Source: Chryseobacterium wanjuense
GTDB taxonomy: Bacteria; Bacteroidota; Bacteroidia; Flavobacteriales; Weeksellaceae
Reading direction: 5' to 3'
Assembly: GCF_900111495.1 (NCBI RefSeq)
Contig: NZ_FOIU01000001.1
Location: forward strand, 620,001 to 684,000
DNA length: 64,000 bases
In this document: piece after piece, positions 26,506-35,151 of the stretch
How the letters are laid out: the number at the start of each line of letters is the position of its first letter
How positions within the stretch are numbered: position 1 is the stretch's first letter
The notes under the pieces: generated by a model
Database searches by the model: none
What the model was told of the DNA's origin: nothing
The model's input: the letters and a program-made list of their open reading frames with translations, nothing else
Program-made: the position numbers and the translations under genes

Positions 26506-27549
26506 GATAAAAAACGGTTTGAGTTTATTAACTAAATATTAATTAAAATAAATTGATATTCGTAAGATTGGTGGTTTTTTGTTAATATTTTCTTAAAATT
26601 TTAATATTTCTTTAAATTTTTTTAATCTTGATTTTAAAATGATATTTGATAAATATTAAATTTAATTTACATAATAACTTATTTTCTTATAATTAATTTA
26701 AATCTATATGATTTTTTTTATCTATATTTACATATGGGTAACGGTAGTAGTTTCAACAATTTTTTTGTTAAAGATTACCTGAAAATATGAACTAAAATGA
26801 ATAGCTAGGAATAGATATTATTTAAATATAAGAACATAAATCACCACAAATAAATAAACTATAGGAGACACAATCAGGCACAAAAAACAAGCTGTTAAAT
26901 AATAGGTTGGAAAATCTAAAAACACAACACGAAAAATTTATATGTTCCTTTAATATTGTAAATTAAACTTGTTTGAACGCAATCCTGAAAATCCGCAGAA
27001 TCTTCTGCGGATTTTTATTTTGGTAAAAATCCAAGCATACCTTCCACATTCTGGTAAAAAAAATCTTGTTTTATACATTTCATCAAAATACCTTTTAGAA
27101 TAATTGAATGTAAATTTTTTTCGGGGGAGAAACGGGTAACGATGTATAAATCACTTGTTATTGATGTTTTTGATTTATTCTGTTATTAATTTTATATGTA
27201 AATATGTATTTTTTAATATTATTCATAATAGGCTGTTTGAAGAAATAATTTGAAGTGAAAATGTTAGAGTTAATTCAATATATTGTGTTTTTAAAGAATA
27301 ATTGTTATATATACTATTGATAATGATAATTATTTGCGAAAAATTAATTTTTTTTATTTATATTTTGTTAATATTTCATGATAAATATCATATGGTTGTG
27401 ATATAAAATACAGGAAAATGCTTTAATAAGCGCGTTTTTGCTAAATATTTTTTTTTCAAATTAATAAGTAATTATTAAAAATTATACGAAAAATTAAAAA
27501 TGGTTTGTGAGTTTTATTTGTTTTTTATATTTTTGGGACTTAAACAACA
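26506..27549 (+). other. Long AT-rich gap with an orphan terminator and a promoter
   Basis: No gene over 40 codons. A -7-like TATATTTA (about 26723-26730) is followed by an 18-codon ORF at 26734 (MGNGSSFNNFFVKDYLKI). A very strong terminator (see 26988) sits with no gene before it, so a short non-coding RNA or a decayed gene is possible. GGGTAACG occurs at both 26736 and 27134. At 27528-27535 TATTTTTG is a good -7 for the relic gene at 27550. Confidence 0.4.
26988..27016 (+). terminator. Strong orphan terminator
   Basis: 13-bp perfect stem AAAATCCGCAGAA/TTCTGCGGATTTT with a 2-nt spacer and T-run. The nearest upstream gene already ends at its own terminator 480 bp earlier. Confidence 0.8.
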
Positions 27550-27780
27550 ATGATGAAAAAAACTTTATCTGCAGCTATTTTGCTGACAGTTACCTCTCTT
27601 TGCTATGCTCTGCTAAATACTCCCGGTTCTACGTTGGGTATTATTGCTAAAACTTCTTTACATACTTCAAGAAATGGTCATGATCTGTTCTCTTCAAGAG
27701 GGGGTATTGAAAAATCACAACCAATAATTTTAATTCCCCATTTGAGTATTTATTCAGGCGGTAACGTATTGATAAATTAA
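27550..27780 (+). pseudogene. Decayed QVGINT-family gene
   Basis: Open for 76 codons, but only the start makes sense. The signal peptide LSAAILLT and the words NTPGSTLGIIAKTS are close to NTPTPSSTLDITAKNSTGTS in the intact gene 74 bp downstream. At DNA level the likeness continues through a degraded version of the segment encoding VDGLLVPR, then is lost, with frame changes. The QVGI motif itself is gone (CYALL). A tandem duplicate in decay; it holds the best promoter, so the intact gene may depend on reading through it. Confidence 0.7.
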
Positions 27781-27853
27781 ATACAAAGAAGTACGGAACT
27801 TCAATAACAATGGTTGACTTTAAAAAAACAACAATAAATTAAAAATATAAATT

Positions 27854-29128
27854 ATGAAAAAAGCTTTATCTGCAGCTATATTACTAACAGCCGCCTCATT
27901 TTTTAATGCACAGGTTGGTATTAATACACCTACTCCAAGTTCTACATTGGATATTACTGCAAAAAATTCTACGGGTACTTCAAAAAATGTTGATGGTCTT
28001 CTCGTTCCGAGAGTAGACAGAGAAAGAGCGCAATCTATGAGTTCTATCCCTGTCTCTACTTTGATTTTTGTTGATAGTGTGGTAAGAGGAACTCAAACAG
28101 GAAATGCCGTAAATGTCGATACGGTAGGGTATTACTATTTTGACGGCAATGTCTGGGTAAAGCTGAATGCAGGAAGCTCCGGCTCTTCGGTGAATATCTA
28201 TAACTCGGATGGTACTGTTTTGACTAACAGAACCGTAACACAGAATGATAAAACCCTTACTTTTACAGGTACGGCCACCAACGCATTTTCAGTAGACGGA
28301 AAAACTTTTTCGGTAGATGCAGCCAATGATAGAGTAGGAATAGGTACAATGGCTCCGGTTGCGAAACTTCATGTGGAAGGTATTGAGTCTCAATTTACAA
28401 ACGCAACTTCAAAATGGGCGCTGTCTCCGGAAGGAACATCGCCAAATTCACAACTAAGCCTTGTTGACAGAAATAATAATATTCGCCGTATCATAATGCA
28501 GGAAAACGGAAATGTATTTTTGGGCGGAAATATGGGGAGTGTTGGAGCTAATGCGACCATAAGTGCTGTAGGAGGAAATGTTGGAATTGCCAATACAGCT
28601 CCTACCAATACCTTGGATGTAAATGGTACGGCAAGAGTAAGAACTGTGAATTCTGTTGCAGACAATGTAATTTCGACTCCGGTACACGCAGATGCTAATG
28701 GTGTTTTTGTAAAAATGAACCCTGGTACCTATGGGAGTGTTATTGCATCTTCTTCTCCTGCTATTACGCCCGGAGCTACAGCTACTGTAATATCAGGATT
28801 AGCATTAGGAGCTATTTATAAAGCTGTTGTTTCTGTCTCGAATTGGTGTACGGATGTCGCTATTGCCGAATATTATATTTATAATGGAAGTTATCCCACC
28901 CTTACCGGGGACGACGGAGTTGTAGGAACTACAGGATCTAAACCTACATTTACCCAAGCCAGCACAGTGACTACCCATACAACATGGAATCCGATAGGTT
29001 GTCAGGATGGAAGTAATACCACCGGTTTTAACTATACTATTTCGCTAGTGGGAGGTGGTACTGTCAATATTACCAACAACGGAAATATTGTTAAAAATTA
29101 TAGAATTGTTCTTACAAGAATGAACTAA
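27854..29128 (+). CDS. Secreted QVGINT-family protein, largest member here
   Basis: A 424-residue exported protein: signal peptide MKKALSAAILLTAASFFNA, QVGINTPTPSSTLDITAKNS, VDGLLVPRVDRERAQSM, STLIFVDSVVRGTQTG, GYYYFDGNVWVKLN, NIYNSDGTVLTNR, VGIGTMAPVAKLHVEGIESQ, then a second fibre-like repeat VGIANTAPTNTLDVNGTARV. The C-terminal domain (ASTVTTHTTWNPIGCQDGSN ... KNYRIVLTRMN) is specific to this copy. Function unknown. Confidence 0.8.
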   Translation: MKKALSAAILLTAASFFNAQVGINTPTPSSTLDITAKNSTGTSKNVDGLLVPRVDRERAQSMSSIPVSTLIFVDSVVRGTQTGNAVNVDTVGYYYFDGNVWVKLNAGSSGSSVNIYNSDGTVLTNRTVTQNDKTLTFTGTATNAFSVDGKTFSVDAANDRVGIGTMAPVAKLHVEGIESQFTNATSKWALSPEGTSPNSQLSLVDRNNNIRRIIMQENGNVFLGGNMGSVGANATISAVGGNVGIANTAPTNTLDVNGTARVRTVNSVADNVISTPVHADANGVFVKMNPGTYGSVIASSSPAITPGATATVISGLALGAIYKAVVSVSNWCTDVAIAEYYIYNGSYPTLTGDDGVVGTTGSKPTFTQASTVTTHTTWNPIGCQDGSNTTGFNYTISLVGGGTVNITNNGNIVKNYRIVLTRMN

Positions 29129-29173
29129 AATTCAAAAATGGAAAGATATTTTATTATTTAAACTATTATTAAA

Positions 29174-29208
29174 AAACAGCTCCGGCATCGAAGATGCCGG
29201 AGCTGTTT
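29174..29208. terminator. Bidirectional terminator
   Basis: 16-bp perfect stem AAACAGCTCCGGCATC/GATGCCGGAGCTGTTT around GAA, between the converging 27854 and 29226 genes. Confidence 0.9.
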
Positions 29209-29225
29209 ATTTCTATGTATTTTAA

Positions 29226-30386
29226 TTAAAGGGTTTTCAACAGCTTTTCTGTGTCTGCAGAATCCTGTCCTTCTTTTTTAGCCAGTTCAATAGATTTTTC
29301 TGCCCAAAGCTTAGCATTTTTCTTGTCTCCGATCTTGTTGTAAAGATTGGCCAATGTATCTGTATTGGCATAATTTTCATTTTTCTTTACAGATTCCTGA
29401 GCCCAGGTTACTGCTTTTTCCAGAGAAGATTTAGTATTCACATTTTCAAAGAAGTTCCATGCTATTGAGTTCAGCTCTTCTGAATTCGCAGCTGAAGTAT
29501 CTTTATATAATTCCAAACTTAATTTTTCGTAAGTTGGGATGTCTTTATCTTTCAAAGCTCTGCCTGCTTTTGCTCTTTTCAGAATCTTTTCAGCTTCATC
29601 TTTTGTTAAGAATTTTTGCGCTTCCGTCATGAAATAGCTGTCGTTCCAAGTTTTTGTATCGGCATTGTAAGACTTCTTGAAAATACTGTTGATCTTGATA
29701 TTTTTGTCAATAGCATCATATTTTTCTGCAGGAAGAATTTTCGTGATTTCCACTTTTCTGGCTTGGAACATTTTGTACAAAGGGCTGTCTGTATTTTGTG
29801 CTCCGGTAAGCAGCATTTGTACATCTCCTCTGTCTAGTTCTGTTTTTCCGCTCAAATAACGCTCCATCACACGTCCTGCAAATTCAGAATCATTGTACAT
29901 CGTAAGCTCAGCAAGATTTTTCAAAAACTCAGGATCTTTTTCCCCGTTTTCGAATCTTTGCTTTAATGTTCCTATTCTTTTACTAGGATCTCCTGCATCT
30001 TTTGCAAATTGGATGAAGTCGTTTTCTTCAACATAACCCAGCGTTCTGTGTACCACCTCACCGTTTCCGTCTACGAAAAGATAAGTAGGAAAGGCTTTTA
30101 CGTTGTATTTTTTAGCAAGATCAATACCTTCACCTTTCTCCATATCGATTTTGGCGTTTACAAAGTGAGAATTGTAATAATCCCCGACTGCTTTCTGTGG
30201 GAAAACATTTTTCACCATCAGTTTGCATGGCCCGCACCATGATGCGTAGGCGTCGATGAATACAAGTTTATTTTCTTTTTTAGCTTTGGCTAAAATGGTT
30301 TTGAAATTGGTGTCTTCAAATTTAATTCCCTGTGCAAAGGCAATTGCTCCGATGAAAAGGGAAGAGAGTATTGCTAATTTTTTCAT
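29226..30386 (-). CDS. Secreted thioredoxin-fold protein with helical repeats
   Basis: A 386-residue exported protein with signal peptide ending AIAFAQG. Residues about 25-140 are a thioredoxin domain with active site W-C-G-P-C (DAYASWCGPCKLMVKN) and the cis-Pro segment AFPTYLFVDGNGE. The rest is helical, ending in TPR-like motifs (ALYNKIGDKKNAKLWAEKSI type). A periplasmic thiol oxidoreductase with a partner-binding tail is likely. A close relative lies at 33327-34502 with active site WCAPC. Confidence 0.85.
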   Translation of the reverse strand: MKKLAILSSLFIGAIAFAQGIKFEDTNFKTILAKAKKENKLVFIDAYASWCGPCKLMVKNVFPQKAVGDYYNSHFVNAKIDMEKGEGIDLAKKYNVKAFPTYLFVDGNGEVVHRTLGYVEENDFIQFAKDAGDPSKRIGTLKQRFENGEKDPEFLKNLAELTMYNDSEFAGRVMERYLSGKTELDRGDVQMLLTGAQNTDSPLYKMFQARKVEITKILPAEKYDAIDKNIKINSIFKKSYNADTKTWNDSYFMTEAQKFLTKDEAEKILKRAKAGRALKDKDIPTYEKLSLELYKDTSAANSEELNSIAWNFFENVNTKSSLEKAVTWAQESVKKNENYANTDTLANLYNKIGDKKNAKLWAEKSIELAKKEGQDSADTEKLLKTL

Positions 30387-30666
30387 AAATACTTTTTATT
30401 GATTGCAAATGTAATAATAATGCCTACAAATTAGTCATCATCTGATTAAAATAGTTACAACTAAGTTTTGATTATTTTTTTAATGGAAGGTTAAAAAAAG
30501 AGAAGGGTAAGTTATTAAAATAAACGATTGTTTAATTTTTAGTTTAAAATATTAATTAATATCGTAAAATTTTAATAAAATATAAATTATTCTTAAGTTT
30601 GCACCCAACAAAAAGACACCTCTGAGATGATGAATTATTATAATAACCATGATAATTTGTTGCTTT

Positions 30667-31542
30667 ATGTCTAAAAGTTTTTACAAGCTTTTGTTTTTTA
30701 TTGTTGCTGCTTTACTCACATTTCCCACTCATTTTCTTCACCACACGAAAAATTTCAAAAAATTATTTCCTTTAGCAGAAATCAATATCTATAAAATTCC
30801 TTTGCCTGAGAAAGATTATGCAAAAACAGTTGCAGCAATAACGGTTTCTCCTGAAAATTCAACAATAAAATCTGAAAAAAGAAGCACAGAGATAAGTATT
30901 GCTAAAAATATCGCGATTATTATTCTGGCAGCCGCTTTGGTTGGATTGTTTGTCTATTGTAAATCCAAACAGAAAAAACAGTTTTCGAAATTCAGAAATA
31001 TTATCAGAAACCACTATGTTCAAATTAATAAAGAAAACAATTCCGAACCAGTAAAGGAAGTTGCAGAACCGGATTTTTCAAATATTTCCGTAGAAGAGGT
31101 TTTTAAGAAAAAAGATGATCATAAAAAAAGGAATGAATCCCTCATGACATCCGAGACAGAAACAAAATTGCTTGAACTTTTGAATGATTTTGAGAAAGGA
31201 AGTCTTTACAATAATAAGAATATGTCCCTGCCTTTTCTGGCCGGAGAACTCAATACCAATACAAAATATCTTTCATACATTATCAATCAACATAAAAGCG
31301 CAGATTTTAAAACGTATATTAATCGTTTGAGGATAAATTACATCATCGATAAGCTTATTAATGAAGAAAAATACCGGCAATATAAGATCAGTATCCTTGC
31401 TGATGAGTGCGGTTTTTCTTCCCACAGTAAGTTTGCCGCCGTTTTTAAAGCGGAAACCGATTTTTCTCCATCTTCCTATATAAAGCTTTTAGATTCTGAA
31501 AACCAATCAGATAAACATGTTCATTTTCAGGAAAACAATTAG
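30667..31542 (+). CDS. Membrane-anchored AraC-type regulator lacking the TPR sensor
   Basis: A 291-residue protein from ATG 30667 (an in-frame ATG at 30649 is possible). The N-terminal hydrophobic segment SFYKLLFFIVAALLTF is followed by a short periplasmic part and a TM helix (NIAIIILAAALVGLFVY). The AraC HTH is almost the same as in 14313-15914 (INYIIDKLINEEKYRQYKIS, DECGFSSHSKFAAVFKAETD). The TPR sensor of the longer relative is missing, replaced by ~60 residues. It lies directly upstream of the QVGINT promoter at 31.6 kb, a natural target. Confidence 0.8.
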   Translation: MSKSFYKLLFFIVAALLTFPTHFLHHTKNFKKLFPLAEINIYKIPLPEKDYAKTVAAITVSPENSTIKSEKRSTEISIAKNIAIIILAAALVGLFVYCKSKQKKQFSKFRNIIRNHYVQINKENNSEPVKEVAEPDFSNISVEEVFKKKDDHKKRNESLMTSETETKLLELLNDFEKGSLYNNKNMSLPFLAGELNTNTKYLSYIINQHKSADFKTYINRLRINYIIDKLINEEKYRQYKISILADECGFSSHSKFAAVFKAETDFSPSSYIKLLDSENQSDKHVHFQENN

Positions 31543-31573
31543 AATGATTCGCGATTTAAACAATTATTCTTAT

Positions 31574-31633
31574 CATTTTCCCGAAAACGGATAAGTAATT
31601 GTTTTATGCCAATCGATCACTTCAATATCTTTG
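31574..31633 (+). promoter_or_regulatory. QVGINT promoter with upstream palindromic box
   Basis: CATTTTCCCGAAAACG (31574-31589) followed by GATAAG; 36 bp further is TATCTTTG (31626-31633), a perfect -7. Same box and spacing as at 7.2, 14.1 and 58.4 kb. A TTG at 31599-31601 is present. The leader before 31825 is about 185 nt, in which I see nothing further. Confidence 0.7.
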
Positions 31634-31824
31634 CAGCAGTTTTACGGGACATAACCCATACTGCAGTCTGTCACACTTTTTCTCAAGGAAAATTTCCTTT
31701 TTTAAAAGAAAAAATCTCGTATTTCACACCTAAACACTAAAACTAAAAACTACTAGCGGTACCGGATATCTAACCAATATTTTGTGCCAGACCATGAACA
31801 TTAAACTAGTATTAAATTAAACGG

Positions 31825-32889
31825 ATGAGAACAACTTTAACGGTCGTTATGGCATCTGTATTGTCCAATCTTGCCTATTCGCAAGTAGGAATCAATACGG
31901 CTGACCCGATAACGAGTCTGGATGTCGTTGCCAAAACAAACGACGGATCTTCTGCGGAAGGAATTTTACCACCGAGACTTACGGGAGATCAGATCAAAGC
32001 GGGAGATAACCAGTATTTTCCACAACATGCGGGAGTCATTGTATATGCAACAGCTCCTGTAGGTGTACCCAGTACCAAAACCATCAACATTACTTCTGTA
32101 GGATTGTATTATTTTGATGGTGCGGTTTGGGTAAAAATGATGCAGGGAGACGGGAGAAACTTCAGCACACAGGCGGCAGGTGATATTAAGCATTCTATAC
32201 AGCCTATTGATCACAATGGGTGGTATTTACTGGATGGAAGAGACGTTTCCACTCTTCCCGCAGGAGCAATGAATGCCGCGGTAAGCTTAGGCTTCCCGTC
32301 CAAATTGCCAAATGCTGCAGATAGGGTTCTAAAAACAAAAAACAATGTTGAAATTTTAGGTAGCGTTGGCGGAAGTAATACGTTACAGATTGAAAAAGAA
32401 AATCTTCCGAGTGTAAATTTTACGGGTACTATCAGCGGAAATACCAACGCCGCAGGAGTTCATACCCACACCATGAGCGGAACCGCGATAAGTGCGGGAG
32501 CGCATACCCATTCCGTATCGGGAACTGCAGCCAGTGCAGGAGCGCACGCTCACGGCCCGACTTCTGGAGGAGGTTTTCTATTGGGAGGAACAAATGCCGG
32601 AAACAACGGAACAGGTAATTATCAGGGGAACGGTTCGCCGGGAGCCTGGGGAAATGTCGGTATTGGAGGAACTACGGCCAATGCAGGAGCTCATACACAT
32701 TCTGTGACAGGAACCGGAGCCAATGCAGGAGCCCATACCCATAATCTTGATGTAGATGCTGCCAATGCGGGAAATCATACCCATACGGTGACAGGAACGG
32801 CAACGGTAAGCTCAGGAGGAACGGGTGAAGCTTTGGATAACAAATCTGCGTATCTGGTAGTGAATACCTTTATCTATCTGGGAGAATAA
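31825..32889 (+). CDS. Secreted QVGINT fibre-like protein with HxH repeats and tail-collar-like domain
   Basis: A 354-residue exported protein. Signal peptide, QVGINTADPITSLDVVAKTN, a PRLTGDQIKAGDNQYFPQHA block and YYFDGAVWVKMMQGDGRNFS. A phage tail-collar-like segment follows (NGWYLLDGRDVSTLPAGA ... NAADRVLKTKNNVEI), then at residues about 205-335 repeats of AGxHTH: VHTHTMSGT, AHTHSVSGT, AHAHGPTSG, AHTHSVTGT, AHTHNLDVD, NHTHTVTGT. The end (KSAYLVVNTFIYLGE) is typical of short tail fibre tips. In phage T4 gp37 such His-x-His pairs bind iron along a trimeric needle; I infer the same here. Confidence 0.85.
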   Translation: MRTTLTVVMASVLSNLAYSQVGINTADPITSLDVVAKTNDGSSAEGILPPRLTGDQIKAGDNQYFPQHAGVIVYATAPVGVPSTKTINITSVGLYYFDGAVWVKMMQGDGRNFSTQAAGDIKHSIQPIDHNGWYLLDGRDVSTLPAGAMNAAVSLGFPSKLPNAADRVLKTKNNVEILGSVGGSNTLQIEKENLPSVNFTGTISGNTNAAGVHTHTMSGTAISAGAHTHSVSGTAASAGAHAHGPTSGGGFLLGGTNAGNNGTGNYQGNGSPGAWGNVGIGGTTANAGAHTHSVTGTGANAGAHTHNLDVDAANAGNHTHTVTGTATVSSGGTGEALDNKSAYLVVNTFIYLGE

Positions 32890-32911
32890 TTTTAAGATTT
32901 TTCTATACAAT

Positions 32912-32937
32912 AATCGGGGTGATTGCCCGGTTTTTTT
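32912..32937 (+). terminator. Terminator of the HxH fibre gene
   Basis: ATCGGG/CCCGGT stem, 7-nt loop, run of seven T. Confidence 0.7.
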
Positions 32938-32957
32938 CAGTCAAGTTTTTTTAAAAG

Positions 32958-32984
32958 ATAAAACCGCAGTTTCTGCGGTTTTAT
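32958..32984. terminator. Bidirectional terminator
   Basis: 12-bp perfect stem ATAAAACCGCAG/CTGCGGTTTTAT around TTT, directly before the stop codon of the minus-strand lipoprotein gene. Confidence 0.85.
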
Positions 32985-32986
32985 TA

Positions 32987-33190
32987 TTATTTTGTTTTTA
33001 CAGTATCGTTTACTTTTGTGGAGTCTATTTCTGGCCCGATCTCTGAATTGGCAACTGCAGAATCTCCCATCGAGTTTCGCATGGCGCTTTTGTCATGATC
33101 ATCTTTAAATTCTTCCCTTTTCTCTTTATTCTGAGCGCAGCTTGCTAAAAAAAGAGAACCTACAACAGCTCCTAACAATAATTTTTTCAT
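32987..33190 (-). CDS. Small lipoprotein
   Basis: 67 residues with a clear lipobox (LASC after MKKLLLGAVVGSLF) and a highly charged, disordered mature part (NKEKREEFKDDHDKSAMRNS ... STKVNDTVKTK). Its style, with Asp/Thr/Lys-rich tail ending in TVK repeats, matches the lipoprotein at 34609-34830. Function unknown. Confidence 0.75.
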   Translation of the reverse strand: MKKLLLGAVVGSLFLASCAQNKEKREEFKDDHDKSAMRNSMGDSAVANSEIGPEIDSTKVNDTVKTK

Positions 33191-33326
33191 AGTTAATTTC
33201 TTTAAATGTTTAGTATAATCAAATATAATGATATTGGATAAAAGATAAAAGAAATTTATTGGAAACCTTAGTCGTTTATCATACGGGTATTATAATAAAA
33301 ATTTACAAATAAGTATCTGTAGATTT

Positions 33327-34502
33327 TTATTTTAAACTGTCTAATAATTTCTGAATATCAGCATTAAGATCCTCACTTTGGTATTTAGCTTTCTTTGCTT
33401 CTTCAAGAGCTTTTTCAGCATATATTTTAGCATTAGTTTTATCTCCAAGCTTATTATAGAGACCCGCTAAAGTAAAAAAAGTCATTGAATGTGGATTTCT
33501 TTTTGCTGCATCAGAAGACCATAGCAATGCTTTTTCTAAAGACGATCTTGTTTTGATATGATTTAGAAAGTTTTGTGCGACATAGGCCAGCTCAAGAGGC
33601 TCTTCATTAGAATAATTATCTTTATATTTATCCAAAACCATTTTTTCGTAAGCTGCATAGTTTTTATTTTCAAGTGATTCACTTATTTTTTCATTAAATA
33701 AAATTTTTTCAGCCTCTTCTTTTCCGAAAAATTTTTGTGCTTCTGCTAAAAAGACTTTTTCATCAAGTTTTTTTGATTTTTCATATGCTTTTTTTCGAAT
33801 GCCTTTTAGTATTACAAATTTATTATACTCATCAAAATTTTCTTGAGATATTAATTGTATGATCTTAGATTTATTTTCTTGTAGTAGTTGATAGCGGCTA
33901 TCATCTGTACCATTGATAGAAGTAAATAGCATCATTGCATCTTCTTTATCAATTTCAGGTTTTACGGTAAAGTAGCGTTTAAAGACCTTAGGATTATATG
34001 CATCATCATCATTTGTCAGCTGGATAAGGCTTTTTAGAAGTTCCGGATCCTTTTCTCCAGCATCAAATCTTCTTTTGAGAGTGGTAATTTGTTTAGAAGG
34101 ATCCAGAGCATCTTTCCCAAGCTGAATGAATTCTTGTTCATCCATAGAAGACATTGTCCGATGTATTTCCTTACCATCCCCGTCCAGAAATAAATAAGTA
34201 GGGTATACTTTTACATTATATTTTTTTGCAATTGCAATACCTTCTCCCTTCTCCATATTGAATTTTGCATTAATAAAATTGGAATTGTAATAATCACCTA
34301 CAGATTGAAGCGGAAAGATTTTTTTTGCCATTATTTTACACGGAGCGCACCAAGAAGTATAAGAATCTATAAAAACAAGTTTGTTTTCTTTTTTAGCTTT
34401 AGCAAGAATTTCAGAAAGTTTGTTTTCTTCAAATTTGATTCCCTGTGCATAAGTAAGAAGTCCTATTGCCGTAAAGGCAACAAATAAGATTTTTTTTATC
34501 AC
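33327..34502 (-). CDS. Secreted thioredoxin-fold protein with helical repeats, second copy
   Basis: A 391-residue paralogue of 29226-30386. I start at GTG 34502, giving the signal peptide IKKILFVAFTAIGLLTYA; the frame runs back to 34589, but the added residues are not signal-like. The thioredoxin active site is W-C-A-P-C (DSYTSWCAPCKIMAKK) and the cis-Pro site YPTYLFLDGDGKE. TPR-like C-terminus (LAGLYNKLGDKTNAKIYAEK). The Gly-to-Ala change in the active site would shift redox potential relative to the sister copy (inference). Confidence 0.83.
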   Translation of the reverse strand: MIKKILFVAFTAIGLLTYAQGIKFEENKLSEILAKAKKENKLVFIDSYTSWCAPCKIMAKKIFPLQSVGDYYNSNFINAKFNMEKGEGIAIAKKYNVKVYPTYLFLDGDGKEIHRTMSSMDEQEFIQLGKDALDPSKQITTLKRRFDAGEKDPELLKSLIQLTNDDDAYNPKVFKRYFTVKPEIDKEDAMMLFTSINGTDDSRYQLLQENKSKIIQLISQENFDEYNKFVILKGIRKKAYEKSKKLDEKVFLAEAQKFFGKEEAEKILFNEKISESLENKNYAAYEKMVLDKYKDNYSNEEPLELAYVAQNFLNHIKTRSSLEKALLWSSDAAKRNPHSMTFFTLAGLYNKLGDKTNAKIYAEKALEEAKKAKYQSEDLNADIQKLLDSLK

Positions 34503-34608
34503 TGTGTTGTTTTTAGGATACAAATATAATTTATTTTCAAATAAGTAAATAAAAAAAATCCACAGAGCTTTCATCTGTGGATTTTCCATTTTAAGTTAAA
34601 CTTTATAT

Positions 34609-34830
34609 TTACTTAACAGGTGTTGTGGCCGCTGAATCCGTTTTAATCTTGATACTGTCAGGATTTGTTGTCTTAGTAGTCATTGTATCAGTCGTAGCAG
34701 GCGATACACTTTGTGTTGTATTGTCTACTGCTGTCGAATCTTTACTACTTGTTGACATTGAGGATTCCTTTGTTCCGCAACTCACTGCGAATATTCCTAA
34801 ACCTACGGCTATTAACAAAAACTTTTTCAT
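34609..34830 (-). CDS. Small Ser/Thr-rich lipoprotein
   Basis: 73 residues from ATG 34830 (MKKFLLIAVGLGIFAVSC, lipobox AVSC). The frame is open to 34866, but this start gives a proper signal. The mature part is Ser/Thr/Asp low-complexity (STSSKDSTAVDNTTQSVSPA), probably a disordered, surface-tethered tail. Function unknown. The 34831-35150 gap behind its start holds AT-rich DNA, the heptamer repeat at 34951 and the pruA terminator. Confidence 0.72.
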   Translation of the reverse strand: MKKFLLIAVGLGIFAVSCGTKESSMSTSSKDSTAVDNTTQSVSPATTDTMTTKTTNPDSIKIKTDSAATTPVK

Positions 34831-34950
34831 AATACTTTGTTTTGGTGTGTGATTTTTAAAATTCAATAATTATTCCGAAAAGGTTTAATTTTTATTAAAA
34901 TATCAATAAATTAATGTAAAAATTGTTAAAAAAAGTAGAATTTGATTAAA

Positions 34951-35013
34951 TGTTAAATGTTCAATGTTCAATGTTCAATGTTCAATGTTTAATGTTTAAA
35001 GTTTAAAGTTCAG
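34951..35013. repeat. Nine tandem 7-bp units (TGTTCAA type)
   Basis: Four exact TGTTCAA in a row, flanked by TGTTAAA, two TGTTTAA and two AGTTYAR variants. The unit count may vary between strains. Confidence 0.85.
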
Positions 35014-35070
35014 GGTAAAGCAATAACTAATAACAATAAACAATTAACTGTCAACAAGCAATCATCAATA

Positions 35071-35102
35071 AAAAAGCCCCGAAACCGAAATTCAGAGGCT
35101 AT
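35071..35102 (-). terminator. Probable terminator of pruA
   Basis: Imperfect minus-strand stem AGCCTCTGAA../..TTCGGGGCT followed by six T, 50 bp past the stop codon. Confidence 0.45.
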
Positions 35103-35151
35103 ATGTATTGATGAAGCAAATTACTTATTGCCCATTATTTATTACTTATGA

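Noticed and set aside
34951..35013. Possible CRISPR array
   Set aside because: Units are only 7 bp with no spacers; a simple tandem repeat.
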